Shown here: in pieces, positions 6,414 through 11,872 of the stretch
Layout of the letters: each line of letters begins with the position of its first letter
Numbering within the stretch: the stretch's first letter is position 1
NCBI GenBank assembly: GCA_964592455.1
Contig: CAZQDQ010000025.1
Location: 1-11,872, forward strand
DNA: 11,872 nt
Direction of reading: 5' to 3'
Source of the DNA: MFAQ01 sp964592455
GTDB lineage: Bacteria; Patescibacteriota; Microgenomatia; UBA1400; MFAQ01
Made by a program: the position numbers and the translations under genes
Notes under the pieces: generated by a model
The model's database searches: none
Told to the model about the DNA's origin: nothing
What the model saw: only the letters and a program-made list of their open reading frames with translations

Positions 6414-7487
6414 CTACCCCTTATTCCCAAACGCCGGCGAAACAGCAAAGGGAATCTCCTCCCAATCCTTCACTTTTCTAACCTTAAGATTTTTCGCCCA
6501 GACAGCATCCAATATTTTGGTATCCACACCACTCTTCTTAGCCATAGCTCTAAGCGCCAACAAATCCTTCGGAAAGCACTTTCCCCCAAAGCCTCCAAGA
6601 GTTGTAATATCCAAGTGACCATCTAAAATTCTTTTATCCGCTACCACCATTCTTTTTACTTCTTCATACTTAATCCCCAGTTTTTCGCATATCTCATACA
6701 TCTCATTGGCAAAGATTACTTTGGTGGCTAGGAAACAGTTTGCCATATACTTCACCATCTCCGCCGATGTCGGATCGGTCTGAAAAATGGGAGCCAAAGG
6801 TAACACCGCCTGATACATGGCTGAAACTCGACGGGACACCTGATCGTTACTAGCCCCAATTACAATTCTGTCGGTATTAACAAAGTCTTGGAGGAAAGAA
6901 GCTTCTCTCAAAAACTCCGGGTTAAAACAAAACAAACTTTCTGGATATTTCTTGATATATACAGCCGTTGTCCCTGGGACAATCGTCGACTTGATAATTA
7001 TGATTTTATCTGTGCCCTTAGTAAGTTTGGCAATTTCCCGGATGCTTTCGTCCATAATCCCTAGGTCTATTCCAGATTCATCTTCCTTGATTGGTGTCGG
7101 CAAGCAAACGAAAACATAGTCCGAGTTCTCCACTACTTCCGGCAGTGGCTCCAGATTTTTGTATTTATCATATATATGCAATTCATGATTGGAGAAACCA
7201 TACTCTACCGCTTGTCCCACAAAACCATAACCAATAATGCCAATCCGAAATTTTCGTCTGGCGTTTAAATTGGCACTTTGAGTTACTGGCATAATTCCCC
7301 TGGCCTTTGAACTGTTTTGCTGCAACCGACCCTTATCAATCAGAGACTTAATATATTGATGAATGGTTGGCACACTCTTTTTAAACTTTTTAGCTATTTC
7401 GTCCAGGGTCGGGGAGTACTGATTTTTTTGATAGTAATCTTCAATAAAACCTAAAACTTGTTTTTGTTTGGGTGTTATACCTAACAT
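6414..7487 (-). CDS. LexA-type winged helix fused to UDP-glucose/GDP-mannose dehydrogenase core
   Basis: A 357-aa fusion. Residues 1-68 match the LexA DNA-binding domain (PF01726): ITPKQKQVLGFIEDYY (4-19), YSPTLDEIAKKF (24-35), SVPTIHQYIKSL (38-49), then KARGIMPV. The S24 autoprotease half of LexA is absent. After a short linker, residues 80-330 are a nucleotide-sugar dehydrogenase: Rossmann GYGFVG (86-91) with D107 ending strand 2, VCLPTP (127-132), KSTIVPGT (166-173), FNPEFLRE (188-195), K246 and N250 in the central helix, and GGKCFPKD with catalytic Cys304. These catalytic positions are kept, so oxidation of a sugar nucleotide by NAD is plausible. The C-terminal UDP-binding domain of full-length enzymes (over 400 aa) is missing. 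The frame is continuous across the junction, with one ATG. It diverges from thyX; a tandem repeat lies just upstream. No Shine-Dalgarno is visible. Confidence 0.92.
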   Translation of the reverse strand: MLGITPKQKQVLGFIEDYYQKNQYSPTLDEIAKKFKKSVPTIHQYIKSLIDKGRLQQNSSKARGIMPVTQSANLNARRKFRIGIIGYGFVGQAVEYGFSNHELHIYDKYKNLEPLPEVVENSDYVFVCLPTPIKEDESGIDLGIMDESIREIAKLTKGTDKIIIIKSTIVPGTTAVYIKKYPESLFCFNPEFLREASFLQDFVNTDRIVIGASNDQVSRRVSAMYQAVLPLAPIFQTDPTSAEMVKYMANCFLATKVIFANEMYEICEKLGIKYEEVKRMVVADKRILDGHLDITTLGGFGGKCFPKDLLALRAMAKKSGVDTKILDAVWAKNLKVRKVKDWEEIPFAVSPAFGNKG

Positions 7488-7489
7488 AA

Positions 7490-7508
7490 TACTAATAAAT
7501 TACTAATA
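7490..7508. promoter_or_regulatory. Tandem TACTAATA repeat, candidate operator
   Basis: TACTAATA occurs at 7490-7497 and again at 7501-7508, an exact 8-bp direct repeat with an 11-bp period, about one helical turn. It starts 3 bp from the start codon of the LexA-helix fusion gene and lies upstream of the thyX -10 box, so a protein bound here could affect both genes. Autoregulation by the fusion protein is inference; classical LexA sites are inverted, and none is visible. Confidence 0.45.
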
Positions 7509-7513
7509 TAATT

Positions 7514-7541
7514 ATCTTAACACTTTGCTATATTTAATCAA
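7514..7541 (-). promoter_or_regulatory. Possible promoter of the LexA-dehydrogenase fusion gene
   Basis: On the minus strand TTGATT (7541-7536) and TAAGAT (7519-7514) are 16 bp apart and could be -35 and -10 elements. A start near 7507 would place the TACTAATA repeats at and just after the transcription start. The TTGATT overlaps the first base of thyX. Confidence 0.35.
7526..7534 (+). promoter_or_regulatory. Extended -10 (TGCTATATT) of thyX, leaderless-type spacing
   Basis: TGCTATATT is an extended -10, and its hexamer ends 6 nt before the ATG at 7541. Initiation at the usual distance would start the mRNA at the ATG itself. No Shine-Dalgarno is present in the gap. Confidence 0.5.
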
Positions 7542-8455
7542 TGCCCGAATTTGAAAGAAAAAAATTAATAGAAAGATCCCTACCAGAAAGTCCACTCCCA
7601 GTTATTAACCCCGAAGTCTATGAGACTAAACTTGGCCTAACTTACCTTCGTGAACCCGGTGTTGCTGTCATCACTGTTCCTTACACAGACCTCCGTGGCT
7701 TAGAAGGGTTTTTCCAGGGCTTCCCAACAGAGCTCAATTTTCCTAACTATCTAAACGATCCCAATAACCTCCCTGACGATGAAACTCTTTGTAAATTCGC
7801 TGGTCAACTCTGTTACTTAAGTTTTGGTGTCAATAGAACAGATAATAAAAACGCCAGGCAATATTTTAAAAATATTTTAGAGTCAGGACACGGTTCGGTT
7901 CTTGAGCATGCTAATATTTCTCTTCTTCTTTGGGGTGTCTCTCGTAGTTTAACTCACGAACTCGTCCGTCACCGTGCTGGATTTGGCTTTTCTCAGGTCT
8001 CTCAGCGCTATGTGGGTGGGCGTACTCTCCGTTTTGTTGAGCGACCAGAATACGCCAACGATTCGTACTTGCACACTCTTTTTGAGCAAAGAATCGAAAG
8101 AACACAAAAAGAATATGAATCAATTACAGATTATTTAATTGCCAAGCAAAAAGAAGGAAACGAGATTTTGAGTGCAGAGAGGAAAACTGACCTTCGCAAA
8201 AAAGTCCGTCAAGTTGCGCGTTCTATTCTTCCCAACGAAACAGAAGCCCCAGTAGTTGTTACAGGCAATGTTAGAGCTTGGCGCCATTTTCTAAATATGC
8301 GTGGTAGTGAACATGCCGAAGTGGAAATTCGTCGCGCAGCCCTAAATACTTATCGCTGTCTAGTTCAAGTTGCTCCCATTCTCTTTAGTGATTTCGAAGT
8401 TGAGAGCCTTTCAGATGGTACCCAAGGTCTAAAAACCGCCTATCCCAAAGTCTAA
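7541..8455 (+). CDS. thyX: Flavin-dependent thymidylate synthase ThyX
   Basis: Makes dTMP from dUMP using methylenetetrahydrofolate, FAD and NADPH; cytosolic. The 304-aa protein has ESGHGSVLEHANISLLLW starting at residue 114, followed by HELVRHRAGFGFSQVSQRYV. The family signature RHR (143-145) and the nucleophile-region serine before QRY (S154) are present, but eight residues separate them instead of the classical seven (RHRX7S), a one-residue insertion. Later conserved pieces include RSILPNETEAPVVVTGNVRAWRHFLNMR. An N-terminal region of about 80 residues before the core makes it longer than the usual 220-250 aa enzyme. No thyA is visible in the window. The start is supported by the extended -10 at leaderless spacing. 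The gene diverges from the LexA-dehydrogenase fusion and overlaps the convergent SNase gene by 4 bp. Confidence 0.96.
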   Translation: MPEFERKKLIERSLPESPLPVINPEVYETKLGLTYLREPGVAVITVPYTDLRGLEGFFQGFPTELNFPNYLNDPNNLPDDETLCKFAGQLCYLSFGVNRTDNKNARQYFKNILESGHGSVLEHANISLLLWGVSRSLTHELVRHRAGFGFSQVSQRYVGGRTLRFVERPEYANDSYLHTLFEQRIERTQKEYESITDYLIAKQKEGNEILSAERKTDLRKKVRQVARSILPNETEAPVVVTGNVRAWRHFLNMRGSEHAEVEIRRAALNTYRCLVQVAPILFSDFEVESLSDGTQGLKTAYPKV

Positions 8456-9030
8456 TTCGCACAAGCATCACTTGCCCACAAACCTCTTTTGTTCAATTTT
8501 GCTTCTTGCTCTGCTTTTACAAATTCTTTTTTGTATTTGTAAGAACTACGGTATGTATATTGGCGCGCAAAGCCTTGCTCGATTAGTAGTTTATTCAAGT
8601 TTGTCCCGTCTTCCAAAAATATGTATCGCAAGAGCCGGTTGTACTGATCTCTATTGCTCTGTGTCGAGTCAGCTTCTAAACTTACAACCTTGTTTGTTAA
8701 TAGTTTTTCCACCTTCTCCTTAGACCTTTCACTAAAGCATTCAGTGGACTTTTGCGTTGTTGTTATCTCTGGGGCATCTATCCCAATCATTCTTACTGTT
8801 TCTTTTTTGTCGCCTACCATCACTTGCACTGTATCTCCATCGATCACTTTTATAACTTTGTACAAGGCAACACCTTCCTCTGGAGTACCAGACTTAGTTG
8901 CTTCTACCACAGTAAGTTCCACTGTCTTTGCCGTGTTTATAGGCCGACTGGCTTCAATTAATTTAAATAGCCAAACTCCAACCAAAATTCCTGCTCCAAA
9001 AACAGCTAAGTCTCGCCACTTTACTTTCAC
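8452..9030 (-). CDS. Membrane-anchored thermonuclease (SNase family)
   Basis: A 192-aa staphylococcal-nuclease-fold protein, expected to cut DNA or RNA in a Ca2+-dependent way outside the membrane. One hydrophobic segment (about 8-25, LAVFGAGILVGVWLFKLI) acts as a membrane anchor or uncleaved signal. The domain follows from about 55: VIDGDTV (D64, D66), VRMIGIDAPE (R80, D85, E88) and DQYNRLLRYIF (R132), then GLWASDACAN. Arg, Glu and Arg matching the catalytic triad of S. aureus nuclease (R35, E43, R87) are all present, so it should be active. C98 and C190 could form a disulfide. The start is GTG at 9030, preceded by TATAAT then GGAGTT; GGAG would be very close for a ribosome site. It diverges from the lipoprotein gene across 34 bp and overlaps thyX by 4 bp at its 3' end. 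Roles in nucleotide scavenging are inference. Confidence 0.92.
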   Translation of the reverse strand: MKVKWRDLAVFGAGILVGVWLFKLIEASRPINTAKTVELTVVEATKSGTPEEGVALYKVIKVIDGDTVQVMVGDKKETVRMIGIDAPEITTTQKSTECFSERSKEKVEKLLTNKVVSLEADSTQSNRDQYNRLLRYIFLEDGTNLNKLLIEQGFARQYTYRSSYKYKKEFVKAEQEAKLNKRGLWASDACAN

Positions 9031-9036
9031 AACTCC

Positions 9037-9042
9037 ATTATA
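9037..9042 (-). promoter_or_regulatory. -10 box (TATAAT) of the SNase gene
   Basis: A perfect TATAAT on the minus strand lies exactly 6 nt before the GTG start codon. This spacing implies a leaderless transcript, or a leader of only a base or two. A good -35 is not evident. Confidence 0.55.
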
Positions 9043-9052
9043 AAACCAGCGC

Positions 9053-9058
9053 TATAAT
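9053..9058 (+). promoter_or_regulatory. -10 box (TATAAT) of the lipoprotein-ung unit
   Basis: A perfect TATAAT lies exactly 6 nt before the ATG at 9065, the same spacing as the divergent SNase box 10 bp away. It is the only promoter-like element seen for the lipoprotein-ung pair and implies a leaderless mRNA. Confidence 0.6.
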
Positions 9059-9064
9059 ACAAGT

Positions 9065-9655
9065 ATGATAGTTAACACCCCAAAAATATTTACCATATTA
9101 GCTTGCACTCTCGTTTTTTCTGGCTGTATAAAAACCTCACCTAAAGAAGTAAACATTAACAAGGAAGAACAACAACAGGAGCAGGAGCTAAGAGGAAAAT
9201 ATTCCTTCAAAAGCCTCTTGTCCCAAAACAAGAATATCTCTTGCACTTACAAATTTGTAGATCAAGAAAACAAACTCGAGACTACTGGTAAAACCTACAT
9301 TTCTGGCAAAAAAATGTACCAAGAATTAAGCACTGTTTACCTTTCCCAAGAAAATAAAACAATAAAAAGTTTTATGATCTCGGACGGTGACTATGTCTAC
9401 ACCTGGAGTGAAGATAAAAAAACTTCTGGCATGAAGATAAAAATTGAAGAACAAAAGGTTGAAGCAGAGAAAGTAAAAACCGACGTTGCAGGTGCTCGGG
9501 AGAGTATGGACAGAGAATATGACTTAGACTGCTCTCCTTGGAAAGTAGACGAAAATGTTTTTGTTTTACCAGAAGGTGTTATTTTTAATGATCTATCTGA
9601 AATGATGAAGAACTTACCTGTAGTTCCCAGTATGCCAAACTTCAATAATCCATAA
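9065..9655 (+). CDS. Putative lipoprotein of unknown function
   Basis: A 196-aa protein with an N-terminal lipoprotein signal: a hydrophobic stretch (8-18) and lipobox FSGC, with C21 as the likely lipidated residue. A Gln/Glu-rich spacer (about 33-42) follows. The mature domain reads as alternating strands (KNISCTYKF, GKTYISGKKMYQEL, KSFMISDGDYVYTWSED) and ends with CSPWKVDENVFVLPEGVIF. C60 and C156 could pair in a disulfide. The pattern resembles LolA/DUF4412-like beta-sheet lipoproteins that carry a hydrophobic ligand, but that is only an impression. It is expected on the outer face of the cytoplasmic membrane. Its stop overlaps the ung ATG by one base (TAATG), so the two are probably translated together. 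No functional link between a lipoprotein and Ung is apparent. Confidence 0.8.
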   Translation: MIVNTPKIFTILACTLVFSGCIKTSPKEVNINKEEQQQEQELRGKYSFKSLLSQNKNISCTYKFVDQENKLETTGKTYISGKKMYQELSTVYLSQENKTIKSFMISDGDYVYTWSEDKKTSGMKIKIEEQKVEAEKVKTDVAGARESMDREYDLDCSPWKVDENVFVLPEGVIFNDLSEMMKNLPVVPSMPNFNNP

Positions 9656-10317
9656 TGGAAGTTAAACTTGAAAGAAGTTGGAAAAAGCTCTTAAAAGATG
9701 AATTCGACAAACTATACTTTAAACAATTGTCAGAATTTGTTCACTCAGAGTACAAAACCAAAACTATTTATCCACCCGCTAAATTAATTTTTAATGCTCT
9801 AGACAGCCTACCAGTCGATAAAGTCAGAGTTGTTATTTTGGGACAAGATCCTTATCATGGTCCAAATCAAGCTCATGGATTGTCTTTTTCTGTCCCTGAT
9901 GGGGTTGCCTTGCCTCCGTCCTTGCAAAACATTTACAAAGAACTTAAAAATGACATTGGCCTACAAACACCAAGTTCTGGTAATCTAGAACACTGGGTAA
10001 AGCAAGGTGTTTTACTACTAAACTCAATCCTGACAGTTCGTGCTGGTCAAGCCGGATCTCATCAAAACAAGGGTTGGGAAGATTTTACAGATGTCATAGT
10101 TCACAAGTTGGCCGAGAACAAAAGCAACTTAGTCTTCATTCTCTGGGGGCGATATGCCCAAAACAAAGGAGGCTTTATTGATACCAGTAAACATTTAGTT
10201 TTAAAATCTGCCCACCCCTCCCCCCTATCTGCCTTTAACGGTTTCTTTGGTAGTAAACCATTTAGTAAAACCAGTGATTATTTACGGTTACACTATGGTC
10301 AGCCAATAAACTGGTAA
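9655..10317 (+). CDS. ung: Uracil-DNA glycosylase, family 1
   Basis: Removes uracil from DNA to begin base excision repair. The 220-aa protein is close to the usual family length. Seen: GQDPYHGPNQAHGLSF with catalytic Asp65 (63-78), LLLNSILTV with the uracil-contacting Asn, WGRYAQNKGG, and HPSPLS with His187 (187-192) for the minor-groove loop. Nothing essential is missing. The ATG overlaps the lipoprotein stop as TAATG, indicating translational coupling; no separate Shine-Dalgarno is seen. A strong hairpin terminator begins at the stop codon. With thyX about 1.2 kb upstream, the region handles both dTMP supply and removal of misincorporated dUMP. Confidence 0.97.
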   Translation: MEVKLERSWKKLLKDEFDKLYFKQLSEFVHSEYKTKTIYPPAKLIFNALDSLPVDKVRVVILGQDPYHGPNQAHGLSFSVPDGVALPPSLQNIYKELKNDIGLQTPSSGNLEHWVKQGVLLLNSILTVRAGQAGSHQNKGWEDFTDVIVHKLAENKSNLVFILWGRYAQNKGGFIDTSKHLVLKSAHPSPLSAFNGFFGSKPFSKTSDYLRLHYGQPINW

Positions 10318-10348
10318 AAAACAGCTCCAACTTGTGGAGCTGTTTTTA
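10316..10348. terminator. Bidirectional intrinsic terminator between ung and the secreted-protein gene
   Basis: ACAGCTCCA (10321-10329) pairs perfectly with TGGAGCTGT (10335-10343) around the 5-nt loop ACTTG. A-runs on the left and T-runs on the right extend the stem and provide a U-tract in either direction. It serves ung on the plus strand and the convergent secreted-protein gene on the minus strand. It is the only strong terminator recognised in the window. Confidence 0.9.
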
Positions 10349-10368
10349 GAGCAACTGAATCCAACTAC

Positions 10369-11010
10369 TTAATTACTATCACCCGTCTCTGTTTTCTGTT
10401 CCTGTAGCCTATTTCCCTCTCTGAATTTAATATTAAAGATGGGTTTTGTTTGAGGCGTAACTTCCTTACTTGGTACTGGTCTGGTGACTTGTTGTTTAGC
10501 TTCCTCTGTAGGTTGTGCAGGCTTCATACCAGATCTCTCTCCCTTGTATATCTTCTGCATTCTGGTAGTAAGGTTTGCGATATTCTGACATCTGGCTTTG
10601 AGGTTGTTATATATCGACAATAACTCCTTTTCGTCCTTATTCTCAATTCCAAACTCTAGAGTATACATATCTTCACGAGCTGCACTCTTGTCAGCCGCCA
10701 TTTTCTTTTCGTCGGCAGGCCCTCTTGAAGAAGGTGTCACTCTTACTTTTGTTGGTGTGGGGTAATCTCTGGAGAACATTTTTCTACACATGTCATTCAA
10801 AGATATCAGAGTTTGATAAGTCATATATGCCCTGCTTCCTTCTGGTCCAACATCAGAAACAACCATTTTTTTCTCGGTTGTTTCAGCCTTTACATTTCCT
10901 TGTTTTTTAAATAAAGCATCAAACGGCCAAAACGCACTGGCTGTACTAGCAAAAACGAAAGTGTATAGTACGCCCAAGGTTAAACCTCCTGTAATAACTT
11001 TTTTGTTCAT
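10369..11010 (-). CDS. Secreted protein of unknown function
   Basis: A 213-aa protein not recognised as a known family. A clear Sec signal peptide is present: K3-K4, a hydrophobic stretch (5-23), and cleavage after A24-S25-A26 before FWPFD. The mature part has a helical, charged middle (SRAYMTYQTLISLNDMCRKMF and later ELLSIYNNLKARCQNI) with two cysteines, C75 and C141, that could form a disulfide. The last 50 residues are rich in Pro, Gln, Lys and Thr and probably disordered. It has no lipobox and no second membrane segment, so it is exported or surface-associated. The ATG has no Shine-Dalgarno; a possible promoter lies about 30-54 nt upstream. It lies 58 bp downstream of the FemAB-like gene on the same strand, which hints at an envelope role but proves none. 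Confidence 0.72.
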   Translation of the reverse strand: MNKKVITGGLTLGVLYTFVFASTASAFWPFDALFKKQGNVKAETTEKKMVVSDVGPEGSRAYMTYQTLISLNDMCRKMFSRDYPTPTKVRVTPSSRGPADEKKMAADKSAAREDMYTLEFGIENKDEKELLSIYNNLKARCQNIANLTTRMQKIYKGERSGMKPAQPTEEAKQQVTRPVPSKEVTPQTKPIFNIKFREGNRLQEQKTETGDSN

Positions 11011-11035
11011 ATACTACAAAAATAATAACTTACCC

Positions 11036-11064
11036 ATTTAAACACTTTTACTACCACAAATCAA
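11036..11064 (-). promoter_or_regulatory. Possible promoter of the secreted-protein gene
   Basis: On the minus strand TTGATT (11064-11059) and TTAAAT (11041-11036) are 17 bp apart. TTGATT begins 54 nt before the ATG, the same distance as the TTGATT upstream of the LexA-dehydrogenase fusion gene. Confidence 0.35.
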
Positions 11065-11068
11065 TTTT

Positions 11069-11872
11069 TTAAAACCAGCGGTGGAAACAGCCAGGAAAAA
11101 CCACTACTTTTCCTCCAAATTTCTTTTTGAACTCTGTAAAACCTAGCCATCTATTTTGTGGCCAACGTCTATCATATATTCCTTCAAAGTCAAAAAAGTC
11201 CATGCCGTCAGCCTTTTCCATTAGTAAAACTTCCCAGACCATTTTAAAGTGAGCTCCAGACCTTCTTCCTTCAGCGGTTGTGAATGAGTGTAAGTAATTT
11301 GCTGTGTTGCTTGTTTTAATAAGTATAATTCCTGACTGTGCCTGTCCATCCAAATAGCTTACTAAATACTTGGATCTACTTTCCATAATTCTTTTTATCT
11401 CTTTCATCTCTTCCACTTTCATAGTCCAAATTTTACTGTTAGGTTTCCACAAACTTAAAAACTCAGCTTCAGAAACCTCCGCAATTTTGAGTTCGCTATT
11501 CCTTTTTATCAACCTCTTTGAGTTTTCAGATAATTTATTCCAAAGTTCTTCATTTGGTCTTCTGAGGTCAATAACAACCGTTTTTGTAGCTAGATATGGA
11601 AAATTAGATATTTTATAACCCCACCTTTTATAATTTTTCAATGACTTTATTTTAGACGGCTCAATTATTGTTCTCACTATCCCATTCTGTCTTTTAATTT
11701 TATTAAGAGCTTCCCAGTCCGGGTCAGTTACAGCCCTCTGAATTTTAAGTAGTTTTAAACCAAAAAAGCCAATCGGTATAGCAATTCCAAAAACAAACCC
11801 TTTTGGTTTTGCTGGTATCTTAAGAATTTTGTACCCCTTAGTTTCACAAAACTTAAGCCACAGTGTATTCTG
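11069..11872 (-). CDS. FemAB-family aminoacyltransferase, 5' end beyond the window
   Basis: The frame is open without a stop from TAA 11071-11069 to the right edge (267 codons shown, first codon CAG), so the true start lies outside. A start at GTG 11677 would wrongly cut the protein, because the residues before it (KPKGFVFGIAIPIGFFGLK, then DPDWEALNKIKRQNGI) look like a normal FemAB N-terminal half. C-terminal hallmarks are SGAHFKMVWEVLLMEKADG, FFDFEGIYDRRWPQNRWLG and FTEFKKKFGGKVVVFPG, matching the second GNAT-like lobe of FemX/FemAB proteins. Such enzymes attach amino acids from aminoacyl-tRNA to the peptidoglycan stem of lipid II at the inner membrane face. Which amino acid is used cannot be read here; other members of the wider fold act on different substrates. 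Confidence 0.82.
   Translation of the reverse strand, partial: QNTLWLKFCETKGYKILKIPAKPKGFVFGIAIPIGFFGLKLLKIQRAVTDPDWEALNKIKRQNGIVRTIIEPSKIKSLKNYKRWGYKISNFPYLATKTVVIDLRRPNEELWNKLSENSKRLIKRNSELKIAEVSEAEFLSLWKPNSKIWTMKVEEMKEIKRIMESRSKYLVSYLDGQAQSGIILIKTSNTANYLHSFTTAEGRRSGAHFKMVWEVLLMEKADGMDFFDFEGIYDRRWPQNRWLGFTEFKKKFGGKVVVFPGCFHRWF

Noticed and set aside
7488..7540. A classical inverted LexA (SOS) box in the thyX/fusion spacer
   Set aside because: Neither CTGT-N8-ACAG nor GAAC-N4-GTTC is present; only the direct TACTAATA repeat is seen.
8654..9043. A 129-codon plus-strand open frame opposite the SNase gene
   Set aside because: It is antisense to a gene with a full set of SNase catalytic motifs; its translation is low-complexity Ser/Thr/Ile and matches nothing.
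11069..11677. FemAB-like gene starting at GTG 11677
   Set aside because: The frame is open to the window edge and the preceding 65 codons read as FemAB-like protein, so this is an internal codon and the gene is truncated by the window.
1..11872. Reassignment of UGA (as in some CPR lineages)
   Set aside because: All twelve stops seen are TAA or TAG, which raised the question. However, every gene is full-length for its family with TGA read as stop, and no conserved frame is broken by TGA, so the standard code fits.
1..11872. tRNA genes, CRISPR arrays, insertion sequences
   Set aside because: No cloverleaf-like segment, no regularly spaced repeats and no transposase or terminal inverted repeats were recognised in the spacers, which are nearly all shorter than 100 bp.

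Overview
This is an AT-rich bacterial window of tightly packed genes: eleven well-supported protein genes, plus the tail of a twelfth at the left edge. Many gaps are under 60 bp and several genes overlap. No RNA gene, CRISPR array or insertion sequence is visible. The likely source is a Candidate Phyla Radiation (Patescibacteria) bacterium, possibly of the Microgenomates type. That is an inference from several things together: a short dispersed repeat (CGTCATTGCGAG...GCAATC) that lies inside a gene, a RecB-nuclease/UvrD fusion, a stand-alone ThyX, a membrane-anchored SNase, an orphan lipoprotein and a FemAB protein. No ribosomal gene is present to settle it. The code looks standard: every stop seen is TAA or TAG, and long genes stay open with TGA read as stop.

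Left block (1-3104, + strand): the 3' end of an unidentified gene, then a 1007-aa UvrD/PcrA-type helicase with a C-terminal PD-(D/E)XK nuclease and a four-cysteine Fe-S signature. The gene carries two copies of the dispersed repeat in its coding frame.

Accessory block (3089-6369): a two-gene minus-strand unit (HExxH metallopeptidase-like protein, then nucleotidyltransferase-fold protein) diverges across 99 bp from a plus-strand ATPase/TOPRIM protein of the OLD/PARIS-like kind. This block is the best candidate for a mobile or defence module.

Central block (6414-9030): a minus-strand gene joins a LexA-type winged helix to a UDP-glucose/GDP-mannose dehydrogenase core. It is the most unusual protein in the window. 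It diverges from thyX across 53 bp that contain a tandem TACTAATA repeat, and thyX converges on a membrane-anchored thermonuclease.

Right block (9065-11872): a lipoprotein gene is coupled to ung by TAATG and followed by a strong, probably bidirectional terminator. Next come a secreted protein of unknown function and a FemAB-family aminoacyltransferase that runs off the right edge, both on the minus strand.

Functional themes are DNA repair and nucleotide metabolism (helicase-nuclease, ThyX, Ung, SNase) and the cell envelope (dehydrogenase fusion, FemAB, lipoprotein, secreted protein). At several genes a -10 box sits only 5-7 nt before the start codon and no Shine-Dalgarno sequence is clear, which suggests that leaderless transcripts are common in this organism.
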